Shown piece by piece: positions 7,529-16,370 of a stretch of 64,000 bases of DNA. Made by a program: the position numbers and the translations under genes. Every line of letters begins with the position of its first letter. The first letter of the stretch is position 1. The DNA lies in NCBI RefSeq assembly GCF_040253615.1, contig NZ_JBEJGY010000004.1, positions 3,224,001 to 3,288,000 of the forward strand, in the 5' to 3' direction. The stretch is from Streptomyces sp. Edi4. GTDB taxonomy: Bacteria; Actinomycetota; Actinomycetes; Streptomycetales; Streptomycetaceae. The notes below the pieces were generated by a model. The model worked only from the letters and a program-made list of their open reading frames with translations, was not told where the DNA came from and ran no database searches.

Positions 7529-9115
7529 ATGGCCCAACCAGCCCAACCAGCCCAACCAGCCGAATCAGCCGGACCAGCCGGACCAGCCGGACCAGCCGAG
7601 CCAACCAATCCCGCCGCATACACCGAACCCGCAGGGCAAACCGCGGGACCCGCCACCGAACCCGCCGCGCCCACCGGACGGGACGAACCACCGGCGCGCG
7701 GCGTTTTCCTCGTCGAGCGCCGGTCCATCGACCTCGTCCCGGACGCCGAGCGCCACGGCACCGCCTTCAGCCAGTTCACACTCTGGCTCGGCGCCAACCT
7801 CCAGATCACCGCCGTCGTGACCGGCGCCCTCGCGGTGGTGTTCGGCGGCGGCGCGTTCTGGTCGCTCATCGGCCTGGTCGCCGGCAACGCGCTGGGCGGC
7901 GCCGTGATGGCCCTGCATTCGGCGCAGGGCCCGCGCCTGGGGCTGCCGCAGATGATCTCCTCGCGGGCCCAGTTCGGGGTGAGGGGCGCGGTGGTGCCGC
8001 TGCTTCTGGTGATCGTGATGTACGTGGGGTTCTTCGCGAGCGGCACCGTGCTCGCGGGCCAGGCGGTCGGCGAACTCACCCACCTCGGCGAGACCCCCGG
8101 CATCCTCGTCTTCGCCCTGGTCACCGCCGTGGCGGCGACGATCGGCTACCGCGTCATCCACATACTCGGCCGGGTGGCGAGCGTGATCTGCGCGCCGGCC
8201 CTCGTCTACCTCGTCATCCGTCTGCTGGACCGGATCGACCTGACGACGGTCCTGCACGACCGCGCCTTCCACGTCCCGATGTTCCTGCTGGCGATGTCGC
8301 TCTCGGCGTCCTGGCAGCTGGCGTTCGGGCCCTACGTCGCGGACTACTCGCGCTATCTGCCCCGTACGACCAGCGCCCGCGCCACGTTCTGGTGGACGCT
8401 GGGCGGCTCCGCGCTCGGCTCGCAGTTCTCGATGACCTTCGGCGTCCTGGTGGCCGCGACCGCGGGCGACGCCTTCCTCGACGACCAGGTGGGGTACGTC
8501 GTCGGGCTCGGCGGCGCGGGCCTTGCCGCCTCGTTCCTGTACTTCACGATCGCGCTCGGCAAGCTGACCATCAACGTCCTGAACACCTATGGGGGGTTCA
8601 TGTCACTGGTGACCGGCATCGGCGGCTTCCGGGCGCAGAAGACGGTCGGGCCGCGCGCCCGCGCCCTCTGCGTCGGCGGCATCATGCTGGCCGGCACGGC
8701 GGTTGCCCTCGCGGGCAAGGACTCCTTCCTGACCTCGTTCAAGGACTTCCTGCTGTTCCTGCTGACCTTCTTCACGCCCTGGTCGGCGATCAACCTGGTC
8801 GACTACTACCTGATCTCCCGCGAGCGCTACGACATCCCCGCCCTCTTCGACCCGACTGGCCGGTACGGGGCCTGGCGCTGGGACGCGCTGTCGGTGTACG
8901 TGGTCGGCGTGCTGGCCCAACTGCCCTTCCTGGCCACGAGCTTCTACGCCGGGCCGCTGGTGGCCCGGCTCGGCGGCGCCGACGTCTCCTGGATGGTGGG
9001 GCTCGTGGTGCCGGCGGCGCTCTTCTTCGTGCTGGCACGCAGGAGGAATACGGGGGATACCCCCACTGCGCCGGGGGCGTCGGCTCCGTACCGTGAACCG
9101 CATGGATGCCCGTGA
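7529..9115 (+). CDS. NCS1-family nucleobase/hydantoin permease (cytosine/purine type)
   Basis: The 528-residue integral membrane protein should import a nucleobase, hydantoin, allantoin or thiamine-like compound with cations. After a cytosolic tail, the core starts at FLVERRSIDLVP and runs through about twelve hydrophobic segments with NCS1 signatures such as LWLGANLQITAV, GLPQMISSRAQFG and LTFFTPWSAINLVDYY. The first 55 residues are abnormal: repeated QPA and GPA units (AQPAQPAQPA, then AGPAGPAGPA) written by short tandem DNA repeats. AAGGAG lies 12 bases before the ATG, rather far. It is probably controlled by the divergent RpiR regulator. The next gene overlaps its 3' end by 23 bp, so they are likely cotranscribed. 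Confidence 0.88.
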   Translation: MAQPAQPAQPAESAGPAGPAGPAEPTNPAAYTEPAGQTAGPATEPAAPTGRDEPPARGVFLVERRSIDLVPDAERHGTAFSQFTLWLGANLQITAVVTGALAVVFGGGAFWSLIGLVAGNALGGAVMALHSAQGPRLGLPQMISSRAQFGVRGAVVPLLLVIVMYVGFFASGTVLAGQAVGELTHLGETPGILVFALVTAVAATIGYRVIHILGRVASVICAPALVYLVIRLLDRIDLTTVLHDRAFHVPMFLLAMSLSASWQLAFGPYVADYSRYLPRTTSARATFWWTLGGSALGSQFSMTFGVLVAATAGDAFLDDQVGYVVGLGGAGLAASFLYFTIALGKLTINVLNTYGGFMSLVTGIGGFRAQKTVGPRARALCVGGIMLAGTAVALAGKDSFLTSFKDFLLFLLTFFTPWSAINLVDYYLISRERYDIPALFDPTGRYGAWRWDALSVYVVGVLAQLPFLATSFYAGPLVARLGGADVSWMVGLVVPAALFFVLARRRNTGDTPTAPGASAPYREPHGCP

Positions 9116-9554
9116 CACCGAGCCCCGGTCCAGTCTCGTCAAGGACGCCGAGCTCAAGAAGGAACTCGACGCCACCCTGCACGCCCGCAGGGAGCTCGGC
9201 CCCGACTACGAGTCCGCGCTGGTCGACTCCTTCCTGGAGAAGGTCGAACAGCGGGTGGACGGCTCGGTGGACCGGCGGGTGCGCCGTCAGCTCGCGGAGC
9301 AGCAGATGGTCGTGGCCCGCGGGGGCCGTCCCGGCCGCGAGGGCGCGGGCACGGATCACCATTTCGGCGAACGCTTCGGCTTCGCCATGGTCTCGCTGAT
9401 CCTGGCGATCCCGCTGTCCGCGATCGGTGGGGTCAACGGGGGTCTGAAGGGCCTGTTCGTGACGTGGTGCGGCATCGTCGCGGTGAACGCGGTGCACGCG
9501 GCACACCGATGGCCGTGGCACCTCCTGCCCCGGCGCCGTCGGGAGGAGGACTGA
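9093..9554 (+). CDS. Small membrane protein of unknown function
   Basis: I do not recognise this 153-residue protein by family. Its first 90 residues are charged and helical (AELKKELDATLHARREL, then SFLEKVEQRVDGSVDRRVRRQL) and probably cytoplasmic. A region near 105-140 holds two closely spaced hydrophobic segments (FAMVSLILAIPLSAIGG and LFVTWCGIVAVNAVH). The end is a basic RRRREED tail. It begins inside the permease gene, at GTG 9093 or ATG 9102; neither has a good Shine-Dalgarno sequence, so translation is probably coupled to the permease. It could be a scaffold or regulator at the membrane, but nothing in the sequence fixes that. Confidence 0.75.
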   Translation: MNRMDARDTEPRSSLVKDAELKKELDATLHARRELGPDYESALVDSFLEKVEQRVDGSVDRRVRRQLAEQQMVVARGGRPGREGAGTDHHFGERFGFAMVSLILAIPLSAIGGVNGGLKGLFVTWCGIVAVNAVHAAHRWPWHLLPRRRREED

Positions 9555-9594
9555 GGACTGAGGACTGAGGACTGAGGACTGAGGACTGACGACT
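9546..9594. repeat. 7-bp tandem repeat (GAGGACT)x6-7
   Basis: Six perfect copies of GAGGACT and one variant (GACGACT) run head to tail, starting in the last codons of the small membrane protein gene and crossing its stop codon. The stop codon is made by the repeat itself (GAG GAC TGA). Confidence 0.95.
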
Positions 9595-10577
9595 GAGGTC
9601 AACTGCCGCCTGGGCGGGCCTGGTTGAGAGAGGTGGCGCGGGAGCCGCCGCACCCCCGGTCGCCCGGGGTCGGGACGGCGGCGGTTCCCGCGCGGACACG
9701 GTGCCGGCGTGTGCCGGGGTTCGCGTCCTGGGCGCCTTCGGAGCTCCGGGAGCCGCTCCGGGGTTCCTGACGCCACTGGTGGCATCGGACGGGTGCCCCT
9801 GCCCGGGTTCCCCGCCGACACCCACCACTGTGCCTGCGGCGCGTTAAGGGGGTGCTGCGGGGGTGTGACGGGGGCGTGCCGGTTGGGCGGCGGCGGGGGG
9901 CGCCGCGCTGGGCCGCGAAGGGTGCGGGGCCGCCCGCGCAGTTCCCCGCGCCCCTGGTGGGGTCGATGCTGGCCCGCATGGGCAACCTCAAGCCGCTCCG
10001 CCCCTGGCAGGGTCCGTGCCGGCCCGCATCGGCACCCTCAGCCCCTGGCAGGAGGCGACGCCGGCCCGCACGGGCAACCTCAGCCCGTCCGGCATTTGAG
10101 GACGAGCGCCTTCAGCGCGAAAGGGGTCTGGGGCGGAGCCCCAGGGGCCCCGGCTGCGGACCGTGCGGGGCTGGTCGCGCAGTTCCCCGCGCCCCTGGCG
10201 GGGCTCGTGCGGGCCCGCACCGACACCCTCAGCCCGTGCCGCTGAGCATCTGGCGCGGGCCCGCATGGGCATACCCAGCCCGTCCGGCGTTTGAGGACGA
10301 GCGCCTTCAGCGCGAACGGGGTCTGGGGCGGAGCCCCAGGGACTCCGACTGCGGACCGTGCGGGGCTGGTCGCGCAGTTCCCCGCGCCCCTGGCGGGGCT
10401 CGTGCGGGCCCGCACCGACACCCTCAGCCCGTGCCGCTGAGCATCTGGCGCGGGCCCGCATGGGCATACCCAGCCCGTCCGGCGTTTGAGGACGAGCGCC
10501 TTCAGCGCGAACGGGGTCTGGGGCGGAGCCCCGGGGCTTGGGCGGGGCCGGGGTGGGGCGGGACCCGCCGGGTGGGG
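9595..10577. repeat. Large array of modular intergenic repeats with a 195-bp tandem duplication
   Basis: No gene is seen in this roughly 980-bp gap between convergent coding regions. From about 9930 it contains repeated modules: GCGCAGTTCCCCGCGCCCCTG (near 9940, 10180, 10376), CAGCCCGTCCGGCGTTTGAGGAC (near 10080, 10279, 10474) and the hairpin CTGGGGCGGAGCCCC (near 10128, 10323, 10518). A nearly identical block of 195 bp occurs twice in tandem (about 10154-10346 and 10349-10541). The part from 9600 to 9930 is GC-rich without clear features. Confidence 0.85.
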
Positions 10578-11966
10578 TCAGTTGGCGGTGCGGGCCAGGA
10601 AGGCCAGGAGGTCCTGGCGGCTGACCACACCCGTCGGCTTGCCCTCGACCAGGACGATCGCCGCGTCATCCTTGCCCAGGACCGACATCAGGTCACCCAC
10701 GGGCTCGCCCGAACCGACCTGCGGCAGAGGCGCACTCATGTGCTTCTCCAGCGGATCGTCGAGCAGCGCGCGCTGCGCGAACAGCGCGTCGAGCAGCTCG
10801 CGTTCGACGACCGAGCCGATGACCTCCGCGGCCATCACATCGGGATGCCCCGCCCCCGGCTTCACGATGGGCATCTGCGAGACGCCGTACTCGCGCAACA
10901 CCTCGATGGCCTGCCCGACCGTCTCCTCGGGGTGCATGTGCACGAGCGAGGGCAGGTGACCGGCCTCCTTGAAGCCGAGCACGTCGGAGACGCGCGCCGA
11001 GTGGCTGCCCTCCTCCAGGAAGCCGTAGTCCGCCATCCACTCGTCGTTGAAGATCTTCGAGAGGTAGCCGCGGCCGGAGTCCGGGAGCAGCACGACGACC
11101 ACGTCGTCGGGGCCGAGGCCCTCGGCGACCTTGAGCGCGGCCACGACGGCCATGCCGCAGGAGCCGCCGACCAGAAGCCCCTCCTCCTTGGCCAGGCGCC
11201 GGGTCATCTGGAAGGAGTCCTTGTCGGACACGGCGACGATCTCGTCGGTGACCGTACGGTCGTAGGCGGTCGGCCAGAAGTCCTCACCGACGCCCTCGAC
11301 CAGGTAGGGCCGCCCGGATCCCCCGCTGTAGACGGAGCCCTCCGGGTCCGCGCCGACGACCCGCACCTTGCCGTCGCTGGCCTCCTTGAGGTAGCGCCCG
11401 GTGCCGGTGATGGTGCCGCCCGTGCCGACGCCCGCGACGAAGTGGGTGATCTTCCCCGCCGTCTGCTCCCACAGCTCGGGACCGGTGGTCTCGTAGTGCG
11501 AACGGGGGTTGTTCGGGTTGCTGTACTGGTCCGGCTTCCAGGCCCCCGGCGTCTCGCGCACCAGGCGGTCGGAGACGTTGTAGTACGAATCCGGGTGCTC
11601 GGGGTCGACGGCGGTCGGGCAGACCACGACCTCGGCGCCGTACGCGCGCAGCACGTTGATCTTGTCCGTGGAGACCTTGTCAGGGCAGACGAAAATGCAC
11701 TTGTAGCCCTTCTGCTGGGCCACGATGGCGAGGCCGACACCCGTGTTGCCGCTGGTCGGCTCCACGATGGTGCCACCGGGCTTGAGCGCGCCCGACTGCT
11801 CGGCCGCCTCGATCATGCGGACGGCGATCCGGTCCTTGACCGAGCCGCCGGGGTTGAAGTACTCGACCTTGGCCAGGACTGTCGCCTGAATGCCCTGGGT
11901 CACGCTGTTGAGCCTCACCAGCGGGGTGTTGCCTACGAGGCTGATCATCGAGTCGTGGAATCGCAC
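10578..11966 (-). CDS. Cystathionine beta-synthase with C-terminal CBS pair
   Basis: This 462-residue PLP enzyme condenses serine with homocysteine to cystathionine, the first step of reverse transsulfuration. The catalytic domain (residues 1-320) has the PLP lysine in NPGGSVKDRIAVRM, the substrate loop EPTSGNTGVGLA and the phosphate-binding GTGGTITGTGRYLKE. Two CBS motifs follow (about 335-460), with DVLGFKEAGHLPSLV at the start of the pair and TGVVSRQDLLAFL near the end; in such proteins they bind adenosyl ligands. A GTG start at 11966 has GGAGA six bases upstream. It diverges from the SGNH hydrolase gene over 138 bp. A cysteine synthase lacks the CBS tail, so that alternative is unlikely. 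Confidence 0.93.
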   Translation of the reverse strand: MRFHDSMISLVGNTPLVRLNSVTQGIQATVLAKVEYFNPGGSVKDRIAVRMIEAAEQSGALKPGGTIVEPTSGNTGVGLAIVAQQKGYKCIFVCPDKVSTDKINVLRAYGAEVVVCPTAVDPEHPDSYYNVSDRLVRETPGAWKPDQYSNPNNPRSHYETTGPELWEQTAGKITHFVAGVGTGGTITGTGRYLKEASDGKVRVVGADPEGSVYSGGSGRPYLVEGVGEDFWPTAYDRTVTDEIVAVSDKDSFQMTRRLAKEEGLLVGGSCGMAVVAALKVAEGLGPDDVVVVLLPDSGRGYLSKIFNDEWMADYGFLEEGSHSARVSDVLGFKEAGHLPSLVHMHPEETVGQAIEVLREYGVSQMPIVKPGAGHPDVMAAEVIGSVVERELLDALFAQRALLDDPLEKHMSAPLPQVGSGEPVGDLMSVLGKDDAAIVLVEGKPTGVVSRQDLLAFLARTAN

Positions 11967-12104
11967 CGTTGTCTCCGGGTCTCCGATTAGGTACTGCCAG
12001 CGTATGCGGATCGCGCGGGGGTGTTCACCGTTGCGCGGGATTGAGCGACACCCGTCACCGGGCAGTTAGCTCATGTACGTCTGCAAGCTCCTGGGAGGTG
12101 GCCG

Positions 12105-13148
12105 GTGGCGGGGACTCTGTCGAGAGCGAGGGTGGCACGGCGGATCGCGACGGGCGCGGCGTTCGGCGGTGGCGGCATCGGGCTGCTGGCCGGGGCCGCG
12201 GTCGGTGTCGTGCTCGCCGAGCTCGCCCTCGCCAAACGCACGGTGGGCGGCGGCTCCCCGCAGGCCCCCAACGCGGACGGGCTGTACGGGACCGCCTACG
12301 CCGACGGCACACCACCGCTCAGGCTCGGCATGCTGGGCGACTCCACGGCGGCCGGCCAGGGCGTGCGCCGGGCGGGCCAGACGCCGGCCGCGCTGCTCGC
12401 GTCGGGGCTCGCGGCGGTCGCCGAACGCATGGTCACCCTGCGCAACGTGGCGCTGCCCGGCGCCCGCTCGGAGGACCTGGAACGCCAGGTGTCCCTGCTG
12501 CTCGACGACCCCGCCCGCACCCCCGACGTCTGCGTGATCATGATCGGCGCCAACGACGTGACGAGCGGAACGGCACCCGCCACCTCGGTCCGCCACCTGG
12601 CCACCGCCGTACGCAGGCTGCGTACGGCGGGCGCAGAGGTGGTCGTCGGCACCTGCCCCGACCTCGGCACCATCGAGCCGGTCTACCAGCCGCTGCGCTG
12701 GCTGGCCCGCCGCGTCTCGCGCCAGCTCGCGGCGGCGCAGACGATCGTGGTGGTGGAGCAGGGCGGCCGTACCGTGTCGCTCGGCCATCTGCTGGGCCCC
12801 GAATTCGCGGCCAACCCGCGCGAGCTGTTCGGGCCCGACAACTACCACCCATCGGCCGAGGGGTACGCGACGGCGGCGATGGCGGTGCTGCCGACGCTGT
12901 GCGCCGCGCTCGGCCTGTGGCCCGAGTCCGACCACCCCGACGCCGCCCGCAACGAGGACATCCTGCCGGTGGCCAAGGCGGCGTCCGCCGCGGCGGCGCA
13001 GGCCGGCACGGAGGTCACCGGGGCCCGCGCGCCGTGGGCCCTGCTCAAGTACCGCCGCCGCCGGCGCCTGCCGACGCCGGTGGAGCCGGCCCCCAACGGC
13101 ACGACCCCCAACGGCACCGCCCCCGACAGCTCCCCCACCCGCCCCTGA
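12105..13148 (+). CDS. SGNH/GDSL-family hydrolase (lipase/esterase-like), membrane-anchored
   Basis: The 347-residue protein opens with a basic stretch and a hydrophobic segment (about 18-44) that may be a signal anchor, then an SGNH hydrolase domain. Block I is MLGDSTAAG with nucleophile S80, block III is the IGAND motif, and block V is DNYHPSAEGY with the catalytic Asp and His pair; a GARS segment follows block I as in block II. These enzymes cleave lipids, acyl esters or acetyl groups on sugars; substrate unknown. The last 60 residues are Pro/Thr-rich with PNGT repeats. The GTG at 12105 follows GGGAGG by six bases. Confidence 0.88.
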   Translation: MAGTLSRARVARRIATGAAFGGGGIGLLAGAAVGVVLAELALAKRTVGGGSPQAPNADGLYGTAYADGTPPLRLGMLGDSTAAGQGVRRAGQTPAALLASGLAAVAERMVTLRNVALPGARSEDLERQVSLLLDDPARTPDVCVIMIGANDVTSGTAPATSVRHLATAVRRLRTAGAEVVVGTCPDLGTIEPVYQPLRWLARRVSRQLAAAQTIVVVEQGGRTVSLGHLLGPEFAANPRELFGPDNYHPSAEGYATAAMAVLPTLCAALGLWPESDHPDAARNEDILPVAKAASAAAAQAGTEVTGARAPWALLKYRRRRRLPTPVEPAPNGTTPNGTAPDSSPTRP

Positions 13149-13254
13149 CACGTCGCCCCTGACACGTCGCCCAGACGCCTCGGCCCACCCGACCTGAGCC
13201 AGACCTGAGCCAGACCCGAGCCCGGCCCGAGCCCGGCCCGAGCCCGGCCTGAGC
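13142..13254. repeat. Tandem repeats after the SGNH gene (14-bp x2, 11-bp x5-6)
   Basis: A 14-bp unit (CCCCTGACACGTCG) occurs twice across the stop codon, followed at 13191-13254 by five and a half 11-bp units evolving from GACCTGAGCCA to GGCCCGAGCCC. A period of 11 bp is close to one DNA turn. The array lies in the gap before the thiolase gene, whose promoter should be just to its right. Confidence 0.9.
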
Positions 13255-13360
13255 AACCGCTTAGAAAAGAGTCCCGCATCACACGCCACCCCGGATGACC
13301 AATCCAGTACGTACGGGTAACTTCCCAGAGAGTCCTGCCTTCCCATCCCCTGGAGCCGTG

Positions 13361-14581
13361 ATGCCCGAAGCCGTGATCGTCTCTGCCGCCCGTTCCCCCA
13401 TCGGCCGCGCCTTCAAGGGTTCCCTCAAGGACCTGCGCCCGGACGACCTGACCGCCACGATCATCGAGGCCGCCCTCGCCAAGGTGCCCGGCCTCGACCC
13501 GCGCGACATCGACGACCTGATGCTCGGCTGCGGCCTGCCCGGCGGCGAGCAGGGCCACAACCTGGGCCGCATCGTGGCCGTGCAGATGGGCATGGATCAC
13601 CTGCCGGGCTGCACCATCACCCGGTACTGCTCCTCCTCGCTCCAGACCTCCCGGATGGCGATGCACGCCATCAAGGCCGGCGAGGGCGACGTGTTCATCT
13701 CGGCCGGTGTCGAGATGGTGTCGCGCTCCGTCAAGGGCAGCAGCGACGGCCTGCCCGACACCCACAACCCGCTCTTCGCGGACGCCGAGGCGCGCACCGC
13801 CGACGTCGCGCAGCGCGAGGGCACGAGCTGGCACGACCCGCGCGAGGACGGCCTGATCCCCGACGCGTACATCGCGATGGGCCAGACCGCCGAGAACCTG
13901 GCCCGGCTCAAGGGCATCTCGCGGCGCGAGATGGACGAGTTCGGCGTCCGTTCGCAGAACCTCGCCGAGGAAGCCATCAAGAACGGCTTCTGGGAGCGCG
14001 AGATCACCCCGGTCACGACCCCGGACGGCACCGTGGTCAGCAAGGACGACGGCCCCCGCGCGGGCGTCACCGTCGAGGGCGTCGCGGGCCTCAAGCCGGC
14101 CTTCCGTCCCGACGGGCTCGTCACCGCGGGCAACTGCTGCCCGCTCAACGACGGCGCCGCCGCCCTCGTGATCATGAGCGACACCAAGGCGCGCGAGCTC
14201 GGCCTGACCCCGCTGGCCCGCATCGTCTCCACCGGCGTCACCGGCCTGTCGCCCGAGATCATGGGCCTCGGCCCGGTCGAGGCGTCCCGTCAGGCACTCA
14301 AGCGGGCCGGGCTCACCGTGGACGACATCGACCTCTTCGAGATCAACGAGGCCTTCGCCGCCCAGGTGATCCCGTCCTACCAGGACCTCGGCATCCCGCT
14401 GGACAAGCTGAACGTCAACGGCGGCGCGATCGCGGTGGGCCACCCCTTCGGCATGACCGGCGCCCGCATCACCGGCACGCTGATCAACAGCCTCCAGTTC
14501 CACGACAAGCAGTTCGGCCTTGAGACCATGTGCGTCGGCGGCGGCCAGGGCATGGCCATGGTCATCGAACGCCTCAGCTGA
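13361..14581 (+). CDS. Acetyl-CoA acetyltransferase (thiolase)
   Basis: This 406-residue enzyme joins or cleaves acyl-CoA thioesters, either as a degradative 3-ketoacyl-CoA thiolase or a biosynthetic acetoacetyl-CoA thiolase. The acylated cysteine is C90 in TRYCSSSLQTSRMAM, the general base H361 lies in AVGHPFGMTGAR, and the second cysteine C391 lies in CVGGGQGMAMV. These are complete thiolase motifs, and the N-terminus (EAVIVSAARSPIGRAFKG) is canonical. The ATG at 13361 follows TGGAG; an in-frame ATG at 13295 would add 22 atypical residues. It stands alone without beta-oxidation partners, which favours a general acetyl-CoA role but does not prove it. Confidence 0.93.
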   Translation: MPEAVIVSAARSPIGRAFKGSLKDLRPDDLTATIIEAALAKVPGLDPRDIDDLMLGCGLPGGEQGHNLGRIVAVQMGMDHLPGCTITRYCSSSLQTSRMAMHAIKAGEGDVFISAGVEMVSRSVKGSSDGLPDTHNPLFADAEARTADVAQREGTSWHDPREDGLIPDAYIAMGQTAENLARLKGISRREMDEFGVRSQNLAEEAIKNGFWEREITPVTTPDGTVVSKDDGPRAGVTVEGVAGLKPAFRPDGLVTAGNCCPLNDGAAALVIMSDTKARELGLTPLARIVSTGVTGLSPEIMGLGPVEASRQALKRAGLTVDDIDLFEINEAFAAQVIPSYQDLGIPLDKLNVNGGAIAVGHPFGMTGARITGTLINSLQFHDKQFGLETMCVGGGQGMAMVIERLS

Positions 14582-14937
14582 CGAGCGCCCCCTTCGGCGG
14601 CCGGAGCGCTGCGTTGACCGCCTGTCGACGCGGAGTTGACGCCCCGGCCGCCACCGGCCGCACGCCAAGTCCCCTTCCTGGCCCCCTGACCAGGGATCTC
14701 GTATCCCACAGGGCGCTCACAGCCAATCCTTCCGCGTCCTAACCGTGACCGAATCTCCCCCAGGATGTGACGTATCTCCCGCTGGGGGAGTATTTTCGCA
14801 GGTCAGGTACGTTCCACCCGGAAGCGCGGGGCCCAAAGACCTGTCCATTTCGTGACGTAATGCACTGACGCCGGGGGCGGGCTCACGACAAGCTGAGGTA
14901 GGAAGTCGGGGAACCGTTTGAATCCGGGAGAACGTCA
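14582..14937. other. Intergenic region with an inverted repeat, possible thiolase terminator and next promoter
   Basis: No gene is seen. A perfect 9-bp inverted repeat, CTCCCCCAG (14755-14763) and CTGGGGGAG (14782-14790), is followed by TATTTT, so it could be a rho-independent terminator, though the 18-base loop also fits a protein-binding site. The promoter of the following gene should lie between 14800 and 14920, but no convincing -35/-10 pair stands out. Confidence 0.45.
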
Positions 14938-15774
14938 GTGAGCGCCATGCCTCTTGCCCTGCTGCTGACCACGGCCGCTGCCACGGCCGTGGGCGCCGCT
15001 GCCCTGCACGCCGCCCACGGGCTGCGCAAGCAGGTGGTGGCCCTGCGCGAAGACCTGGCAGCCACCCGTCGCGAACACGGCACCGACCCCACCGACGGCT
15101 ACGTGAGCCTGCCCCAGCAGGCCCGCTCCGCCGCCACCCCGGCCGCCGAGATACGGGCCGCCGTCGCCGAGGCCCTGGCCGAGGAGCGCGAGCGCGAGCT
15201 GGCCGAGGCGCGCGCCTTCTGGGCCGCGCAGGAGGCCAGGGACGCCGCCGACGCGCCCTCCCCGATGCTGGGCGGGCTCGCGGGGCTCGGCGAGGACGCC
15301 GCGTTCTTCCTGCCCCGCCAGGCGGACTTCGCGGGCCTCGACGCCGAGGCGCTGGAGATGGCCGAGGCCCTGGAGACGACGGAGGAGTTCCCCGAGGACT
15401 CCCCCGAGCTCGCCGCGGCCCGCCGTCGCCACCCCTCGCACCCGGACTTCGTGCCGGTCCAGGCGCCGGTCGCGGCCGACCACGAGGCGACGGTCTCGCG
15501 CCTGGAGGAGCTGGCCGAGTCCCGTACGGCGCTCGCGGACGTGCGCCCGGGCCCGCTCGGCACGCTGGACGTGTACGTCTTCGCCGACGGCACCACGCTC
15601 TGCATGACCCCGGGCCACCGGGAGACCTCGGAGCGCCTTGCGGGCGCGCTGCGGGAGGGCCGGAGCCCTGTCCTGCTGGGCGGCTCGGGCGTGTCCGGGG
15701 CGTACGCGCTGACCTTCTCGTGCGGCGAGGAAAGCGTGTACATCCTCGCGGACCGGGTCATCGCCTCACTCTGA
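14938..15774 (+). CDS. Conserved hypothetical protein with N-terminal membrane anchor
   Basis: I do not recognise a named family in this 278-residue protein. A single hydrophobic segment (residues 4-26, ALLLTTAAATAVGAAALHA) suggests a membrane anchor. It is followed by a charged, probably helical and coiled-coil region (about 65-105, AEALAEERERELAEARA), an acidic linker and a C-terminal globular domain (about 190-278) containing GTLDVYVFADGTTLCMTPG and VLLGGSGVSGAYALTF. The start is a GTG at 14938 with a GGGAGAAC sequence upstream. It is transcribed alone, converging on the small gene at 15944. Confidence 0.75.
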   Translation: MSAMPLALLLTTAAATAVGAAALHAAHGLRKQVVALREDLAATRREHGTDPTDGYVSLPQQARSAATPAAEIRAAVAEALAEERERELAEARAFWAAQEARDAADAPSPMLGGLAGLGEDAAFFLPRQADFAGLDAEALEMAEALETTEEFPEDSPELAAARRRHPSHPDFVPVQAPVAADHEATVSRLEELAESRTALADVRPGPLGTLDVYVFADGTTLCMTPGHRETSERLAGALREGRSPVLLGGSGVSGAYALTFSCGEESVYILADRVIASL

Positions 15775-15943
15775 ACCCCCAGGGCTCCGCCCCAACTGCC
15801 CGTCCTCAAGCTCCCCCAAGGCCTTGAGGGGCAGGGGCCCCCATGACGGGCTGGGTAGGCCTGCGCAGGCCAGCACCAACCCCACCAGGGGTGCGGGGAA
15901 CTGCGCGAACGGCAGCCCGGTTCACCGGACCCACCGCCCGGCG
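15775..15943. repeat. Intergenic repeat between convergent genes (reverse orientation)
   Basis: Between two convergent stops lie the reverse-oriented modules of the dispersed family: CCCCAGGGCTCCGCCCC near 15778-15794, a variant GCCCGTCCTCAAG block, and GGTGCGGGGAACTGCGCG near 15890-15908. No gene is seen. Confidence 0.7.
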
Positions 15944-16270
15944 CTAGCCGAAAGCCCGTACCGCCGCCGCTTCCACCAGCTCCACGGCCCCCTCCGGCTC
16001 CCCGCCGGGCGGGGCCTTCGCCGTGTACAGGGCCTGCGCCAAGTCCCTTCCGGCGACCATGACTTGATCCGCGACGCAGAACATCCCCGCGTCCGGCATG
16101 AGCAGCGGCTCGCGCTCCGGGTCCTCTACGCGCTGCGCCCTGAGGGCCAACTCCCGCGCGAGCGCCAGCCCTTCGGTCGCCGCCCCGCGCCGAAGGCGGC
16201 TCTCGGGGGCGGCGCGAAGGCGGTCGGCGAAACGGTCCACGGCCAGGAGCAAGGGGTTCACATCGAGCAC
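15944..16270 (-). CDS. Small conserved hypothetical protein
   Basis: This 108-residue soluble protein has no motif that I can assign. It starts MLDVNPLLLAVDRFADRLRAAPESRL, is largely helical in composition, and holds one cysteine in the segment AGMFCVADQVMVAGRDLAQ. It has ordinary GC-rich codon usage, with almost every third base G or C, which supports real coding. It is a single gene facing away from the DUF4287 gene across about 100 bp. Its position between convergent and divergent neighbours gives no functional hint. Confidence 0.7.
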   Translation of the reverse strand: MLDVNPLLLAVDRFADRLRAAPESRLRRGAATEGLALARELALRAQRVEDPEREPLLMPDAGMFCVADQVMVAGRDLAQALYTAKAPPGGEPEGAVELVEAAAVRAFG

Positions 16271-16370
16271 GCCGCGACCCTACGCGCCCGTCCCGCACTG
16301 TTGCCAATACGCGAACACTCAGGCACGGTGCAGTGAAGGACCACGCAGCGCAATGCCTCCGGAGGCGCCG

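Noticed and set aside
9930..10550. Repeat array as part of an insertion sequence or phage remnant
   Set aside because: No transposase or integrase fragment, no target-site duplication and no terminal inverted repeats were found.
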